In this document: positions 45,090 to 48,601 of the stretch, piece by piece
Position numbering within the stretch: the stretch's first letter is position 1
Layout of the letters: each line of letters opens with the position of its first letter
DNA from: Vagococcus vulneris
Lineage (GTDB): Bacteria > Bacillota > Bacilli > Lactobacillales > Vagococcaceae
NCBI RefSeq assembly: GCF_003950515.1
Contig: NZ_NGJS01000015.1
Location: 1-48,601, forward strand
Direction: 5' to 3'
DNA length: 48,601 nucleotides
The notes under the pieces: model-generated
The model's database searches: none
Told to the model about the DNA's origin: nothing
The model's input: only the letters and a program-made list of their open reading frames with translations
Translations under genes and position numbers: made by a program

Positions 45090-45130
45090 AAAGAATTTAT
45101 CCACAATTTATGTGGATAAATTCTTTTTAT
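45088..45130 (+). terminator. Sugar-operon terminator
   Basis: AAAAAGAATTTATCCACA and TGTGGATAAATTCTTTTT form an 18-bp stem with a 5-base loop, with T-rich DNA following. Confidence 0.92.
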
Positions 45131-45131
45131 T

Positions 45132-45484
45132 TACGATATCAACATAAAAGATAAAGTTAACTGGAAGACTCTTTTATTATTTTCAAAATATATCGATAAT
45201 TGTTCACAAATTTGTCTTAAGTGATACTGAAGAGTGTATCGAGATAAATATAATATATATAATGTTAAAAATTGGTTATACTATGGTGATTATTGATGAG
45301 TGTATTATAGTTAATATGTTTTATAGAAATTAAGATATTTCAACATATATTTTGGTTAGTTGTTTAAAAATTATACATTAAGTGTAGAAAATATGATAAA
45401 TTAAAATAGGGGCAATAGATTGGGGCATCTTCGGGTACGGATATAGTAGTCGAAATACTAATCGTACTAATAATAACAAATTAA
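45132..45484. other. AT-rich gap before the FdrA-ankyrin gene
   Basis: About 350 bases with no ORF. Near its 3' end is GGGGCAATAGATTGGGGCAT followed by CTTCGGGTACGG and CGAAATACTA/TCGTACTAATA, a stretch richer in G than its surroundings that might be structured. I could not match it to any riboswitch. Confidence 0.4.
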
Positions 45485-45499
45485 GTGGGGGAACTAAAA

Positions 45500-46972
45500 A
45501 TGATACATATAGTAAAAGTAATCAGTAATTGTTATGTTGACTCTGTGTTGCTAGGAAATCTTTCAGAAAAGGTAAATTTAATAGAGGGAGTCAATAAAGC
45601 TATTATTGCAATGGGAACTGACAGGAATAAAGAAGTAATGAAGAGGCTTGATTTATTAAATGAAGATATACAGAATGCCAGTGTCAGCGATCTGATTATC
45701 AATTTGAGTATTTCTAATAGTGTTAATTTAGATGAAATAATAGCTGCAGTAGAAGCATTATTAAATGAAAAGCTAATAATTGAAGAAACAGGTTATTTGA
45801 TATCTTACCTTCAAACGACTGTTTCTGAGCAAAAAATGGATAAAACAACTAATACCAGTATTGTGTTAGAAACTGATAATAAAAATCACCGTTCTTATCA
45901 TGAAATTTTTCAACCACTAACCAATGGCTTAATGAAGGAATTTGATGATCATGCGATAGTGCAAGATCATCGCGGGATTAATTCTTTGGGACAAACTGAT
46001 TTAATGTTAGCAGTGTTAGCTAAAAATATTACTAAAACAGCTAAATTACTAGAATTAGGATCTGACCCGAATCATAAAGATAACAGTGGTTTATCACCAT
46101 TTATTGCAGCTGCAGCCAATGGTTTATCCGATATCTTTGAATTAATTCTGCACTATTGTCCTGATATTCAGGAAGTTAATCATTTCGGTGGAACAGCATT
46201 ACTTCCTTCAAGTGAAAAGGGCTATCTGAATGTCGTTCGATCAGCTTTAAAAGTAGGTGTCTCAGTAAATCATGTAAATCGCTTGGGATGGACGGCATTA
46301 TTGGAAGCGGTGATTTTTGGAAATGGCGGTTATTTATATCAAATAATTATCAATGAACTGATAATGAATGGTGCGGATATATCTATAAAGGATTTTGAGG
46401 AGAAAATAGCAATAGATTATGCAACTGAATTGAAGCAAAAAGATGTTATTAAATTACTAAATAATGAAAAAAAAATGAGCAATTTTATTGGGATTGACAT
46501 GTTGATAAAAAAGAAAAACTACATTCAAGCATTGAGAGATATTGCTAAACTACCGAATTCACTGGAGAAATTATTTTATCAAGGGATGGTTTACGAACAG
46601 ATGGGCTATGAAAAAGAGGCAGAAATGTTTTATAGAAAAGGGGCAGGATTCGATGTTCAGTTTATTTATTACTTAGCTCAACTTAAGAGACGACAGGGTA
46701 GAGTTGAAGAAGCATTATCTTTTTTTAAGTACGGTGCTGAAAATACTAACACCTATTTTTATGACTATCAGCAGACTAATTACTTGCGTGAGCTTGGTAA
46801 ACATCAGGAAGCCGTTAACTTAACGGAAACGCTATTGGCTAAATATCCATCAAGAGTAGATTTTATGTTTCATTTGGCTAATAGTTTAACTACTATTGGA
46901 GAGAATGAAAAAGCACAAGAAATATTAAAAAAAGCGGCAACTATTCAACCAACAAATAACTTGTTTTTATAA
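45500..46972 (+). CDS. FdrA N-terminal-like / ankyrin / TPR protein
   Basis: A 490-residue protein with an unusual layout. Residues about 1-100 (IVKVISNCYVDSVLLGNLSE, GVNKAIIAMGTDRNKEVM, NASVSDLIINLSI) resemble the N-terminal domain of FdrA (AllF), whose remaining acyl-CoA-synthetase-like domains are missing. About 155-310 are ankyrin repeats (LGQTDLMLAVLAKN, SGLSPFIAAAANGLSD, GWTALLEAV). About 330-485 are TPR-like repeats (LFYQGMVYEQMGYEKEAEMFYRKG, EALSFFKYG, AEKAQEILKKAATIQP). ATG 45500 follows GTGGGGG. A guanine-deaminase-like gene follows at 14 bases, so a purine-related role is possible. It has no signal or membrane segment. Function unknown. Confidence 0.7.
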   Translation: MIHIVKVISNCYVDSVLLGNLSEKVNLIEGVNKAIIAMGTDRNKEVMKRLDLLNEDIQNASVSDLIINLSISNSVNLDEIIAAVEALLNEKLIIEETGYLISYLQTTVSEQKMDKTTNTSIVLETDNKNHRSYHEIFQPLTNGLMKEFDDHAIVQDHRGINSLGQTDLMLAVLAKNITKTAKLLELGSDPNHKDNSGLSPFIAAAANGLSDIFELILHYCPDIQEVNHFGGTALLPSSEKGYLNVVRSALKVGVSVNHVNRLGWTALLEAVIFGNGGYLYQIIINELIMNGADISIKDFEEKIAIDYATELKQKDVIKLLNNEKKMSNFIGIDMLIKKKNYIQALRDIAKLPNSLEKLFYQGMVYEQMGYEKEAEMFYRKGAGFDVQFIYYLAQLKRRQGRVEEALSFFKYGAENTNTYFYDYQQTNYLRELGKHQEAVNLTETLLAKYPSRVDFMFHLANSLTTIGENEKAQEILKKAATIQPTNNLFL

Positions 46973-46985
46973 GGAGGATGTAGTA

Positions 46986-47450
46986 ATGGAGTCTAAAGAT
47001 TATATTGAATTAGCTTGTGATGCAGCAATATTAGGAATGATGAATTATGGAGGAGGTCCTTTTGGTGCTACAATTGTGAAAGAGGGGCGTGTTATAGCGT
47101 CAGTCGCGAATACGATGGTTAGAGATACGGATCCATCGGCACATGCAGAAATAATGGCCATTAGAAAGGCAAGCAAAATATTGGGGACAATGGATTTAAC
47201 AGGTTGTGAAATTTATGCAACATGTGAACCGTGTCCAATGTGTGTAGGTGCGATGATGTTAGCAAATATCGATAAGGTGTATTATGTCAGTACACATGAA
47301 GATGCTGCGATGCATGGTTTTCCAGATAACCATCTACGGAATTACTTAAATGGTACAGACCAAAGTTGCTTTCAAATGGAAAAGATAACTGCTCGCCAAG
47401 ATTGCGATGAATTATGGAATATTTATAACGTACTTAATAATATTGATTGA
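46986..47450 (+). CDS. Nucleoside/guanine deaminase-like (CDA fold)
   Basis: A 154-residue zinc deaminase. HAE (53-55) and PCPMC (82-86) are the zinc and catalytic motifs. GGGPFGATIVKEG (about 22-34) and THEDAAMHGFPDNHLRNYL (about 107-125) resemble Bacillus GuaD (guanine to xanthine), whose DAAxxGFxD segment reaches into a neighbouring subunit's site. AAGGAGGATG precedes ATG 46986, so it is coupled to the FdrA-ankyrin gene. tRNA adenosine deaminase TadA is an alternative but lacks this tail. Guanine as substrate is likely but not proven. Confidence 0.8.
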   Translation: MESKDYIELACDAAILGMMNYGGGPFGATIVKEGRVIASVANTMVRDTDPSAHAEIMAIRKASKILGTMDLTGCEIYATCEPCPMCVGAMMLANIDKVYYVSTHEDAAMHGFPDNHLRNYLNGTDQSCFQMEKITARQDCDELWNIYNVLNNID

Positions 47451-47701
47451 AAGTGAATTGTAATTCGATTGATTACTTATCATTCGTGATTTATTGATAG
47501 CTAATCATAAATTTATTTGTACATTAAAAATATCTAAAAAATAAAGGAACAAGGATAATAATCCCACAGTTTATTTTAAATTTACAAGTAATTATCTATT
47601 AAAAATTATGAGAATTACAGATAGGCTCATAGAGAGTGCAATCATGGTACTGACAACAGAAGTTTAACTAGTTATTTTGGGTAGCTGTGGTGAAGTGGTT
47701 A
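47451..47701. other. AT-rich intergenic DNA, no gene seen
   Basis: About 250 bases after the deaminase gene, without an ORF or recognisable terminator. It leads into the ISL3 remnant. Confidence 0.4.
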
Positions 47702-48163
47702 TCACGACTGCTCAAAGTGATACCGAAAATTTATTGACATAAAGGCATGATGCTTAAAAAATAAATTAACTACCTGATAAAGTCTAGTGTTATCATTGCC
47801 GATAGATTGTTTAACTCTATTATTAATAAAACATTCTTTATCAATTTCTAAAGACTCTGCTAGAAAAGGCGAATGTCATAGACGATAAAGAATTCGTTGT
47901 TTCTTTAATAAAAGATAGGTTGGGTAATGAGCAGCACTTAACCACTTTATTCGAGAAGTAATAAAACCATTTTTGACAATGGAATATTTTTTGTTTTTAA
48001 TGCTACAGCAGGGATAAGCTCAAGGCTTATAAGTAAGTTTTCCTTTATAAATTTTAAATCTAACTTCTTTAGTAATCTCTTCTTCACAAAAATAGAATCA
48101 AAGTAAATATTTTCATCTATCTTTCAAATCAAGCAAAACTCGGATACAATGGTTGTGAGACAT
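47702..48163 (-). pseudogene. ISL3-family transposase, N-terminal part with nonsense codons
   Basis: Reading the minus strand from ATG 48161-48163 gives MSHNHCIRVLLDLKDR, stop, then FYFCEEE, KLTYKP, stop, YPCCSIKNKKYSIVKNGFITSR, KWLSAAHYPTYLLLKKQR, and HSPFLAESLEIDKECFINNRVKQSIG: the zinc-finger and HTH parts of ISL3 transposases, in one unbroken frame carrying at least four in-frame stops. The C-terminal catalytic part is absent. It is a dead copy. The stretch 48190-48290 upstream, with GATGTAGATGAA and TTCATCCACATC, may be its left terminal region. Confidence 0.8.
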
Positions 48164-48189
48164 ATGAATCTTCCTTTCTAAAATTTGGT

Positions 48190-48483
48190 TTTGTCGCTGT
48201 AATTTTACCTGGAAAATTCATATGTTTCTTTTTTTGTGTAAAAAATAGATGTAGATGAATTTCTTCATCCACATCAAAAATTATACAGTCTTTTTTATTT
48301 GGAACAAGAATACTTTGTTAGATCGAGTTAAGAAATAGAAATAAAGATTAAATTTGGTTGGAAAAATAATAAATATATTATGTTGAAATAGGACTCAGTT
48401 GAAGATGAATGTATCGGTATAAAATGTGAGAATTGAGAAGTATTTAAATTGATAGGTAATTTATTTTATTTATCTTTCATTTG
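48190..48483. other. IS-derived end and gap
   Basis: Contains the probable left end of the ISL3 element (short inverted repeat GATGTAGATGAA/TTCATCCACATC near 48248-48276) and about 180 further bases with no gene, up to the IS30 fragment. Confidence 0.4.
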
Positions 48484-48601
48484 TCAAATTAAGCTAGACA
48501 AAATATCATTATCAACATAACTCAAAAACACTTCCAATGGCGTTTTATAGTTTAATGATTTCCTAGGAATATTATTTCTCTTTGATGCGATAGATTGGAT
48601 A
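48484..48601 (-). pseudogene. IS30-family transposase, C-terminal end (cut by window edge)
   Basis: On the minus strand the frame gives ASKRNNIPRKSLNYKTPLEV then FLSYVDNDILSSLI and a stop at 48484-48486, the conserved C-terminus of IS30-family transposases (the RKxLNYKTPxEVF box). The body of the gene lies past the window, so I cannot say whether it is intact; marked as a fragment. Confidence 0.8.

Noticed and set aside
45093-45120. TTATCCACA on both arms of a hairpin, identical to a DnaA box
   Set aside because: It lies in a clear rho-independent terminator with an 18-bp stem just after the second Gfo/Idh gene; no cluster of boxes or dnaA/dnaN genes is near.

Overview
The window looks like a chromosomal segment from a low-GC Gram-positive of the Lactobacillales, most likely an Enterococcaceae or Vagococcus-like lineage. 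This rests on AT-rich DNA with strong AGGAGG ribosome-binding sites, HrcA/CIRCE-controlled groESL, a rex-ydiF pair, a coiA-pepF-spxH-CYTH-relQ-nadK-rluD block matching the Bacillus subtilis yjbF-yjbO order, T-box and preQ1 leaders, and an LPXTG surface protein. The genus is inferred from gene content and protein resemblance, not from a search.

Layout. 1-2600 is accessory DNA: an IS3-family transposase remnant, a decayed tyrosine recombinase, an intact S66 (LdcA/MccF-like) peptidase, a small membrane protein divergent from a short MerR regulator, and a broken fragment. 2.6-9.9 kb is core: groEL-groES (minus strand) behind a degenerate CIRCE, a CPBP protease, rex, ydiF and queG. 10-18.4 kb is the competence, proteolysis, stringent-response and NAD block ending with mgtE. 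18.4-24.9 kb carries cutC, rlmA, an unidentified structured RNA, trmL, a histidine phosphatase, recD2 and a lipid kinase. 25-27 kb holds queT behind a preQ1-I riboswitch and a Na+/H+ antiporter. 27.2-30 kb encodes a repetitive LPXTG protein and a small membrane-anchored partner. 30.4-32.3 kb carries a CBS-ACT protein and rpmG-secE-nusG. 32.3-34.2 kb is a tandem T-box leader with apparent Tyr specifiers ahead of an NhaC-family transporter. Then come sdaAB-sdaAA, cinA, recA (LexA-box promoter) and rny. 40.2-45.1 kb is an AraC / Gfo-Idh / ThuA / isomerase / Gfo-Idh sugar operon. 45.5-47.5 kb is a two-gene unit: an FdrA N-terminal-like domain joined to ankyrin and TPR repeats, with a guanine-deaminase-like enzyme. 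47.5-48.6 kb is decayed ISL3 and IS30 transposase DNA.

How the genes fit together. queG and queT serve queuosine synthesis and precursor uptake. recA, recD2, coiA and cinA are DNA processing or competence genes. Rex, RelQ, SpxH and the CBS-ACT protein are stress and second-messenger sensors. The least explained items are the FdrA-ankyrin-TPR protein, the 20.1-kb RNA, the duplicated T-box with a 13-codon ORF after it, and the ThuA operon, which has a perfect 10-bp inverted repeat and no transporter of its own.
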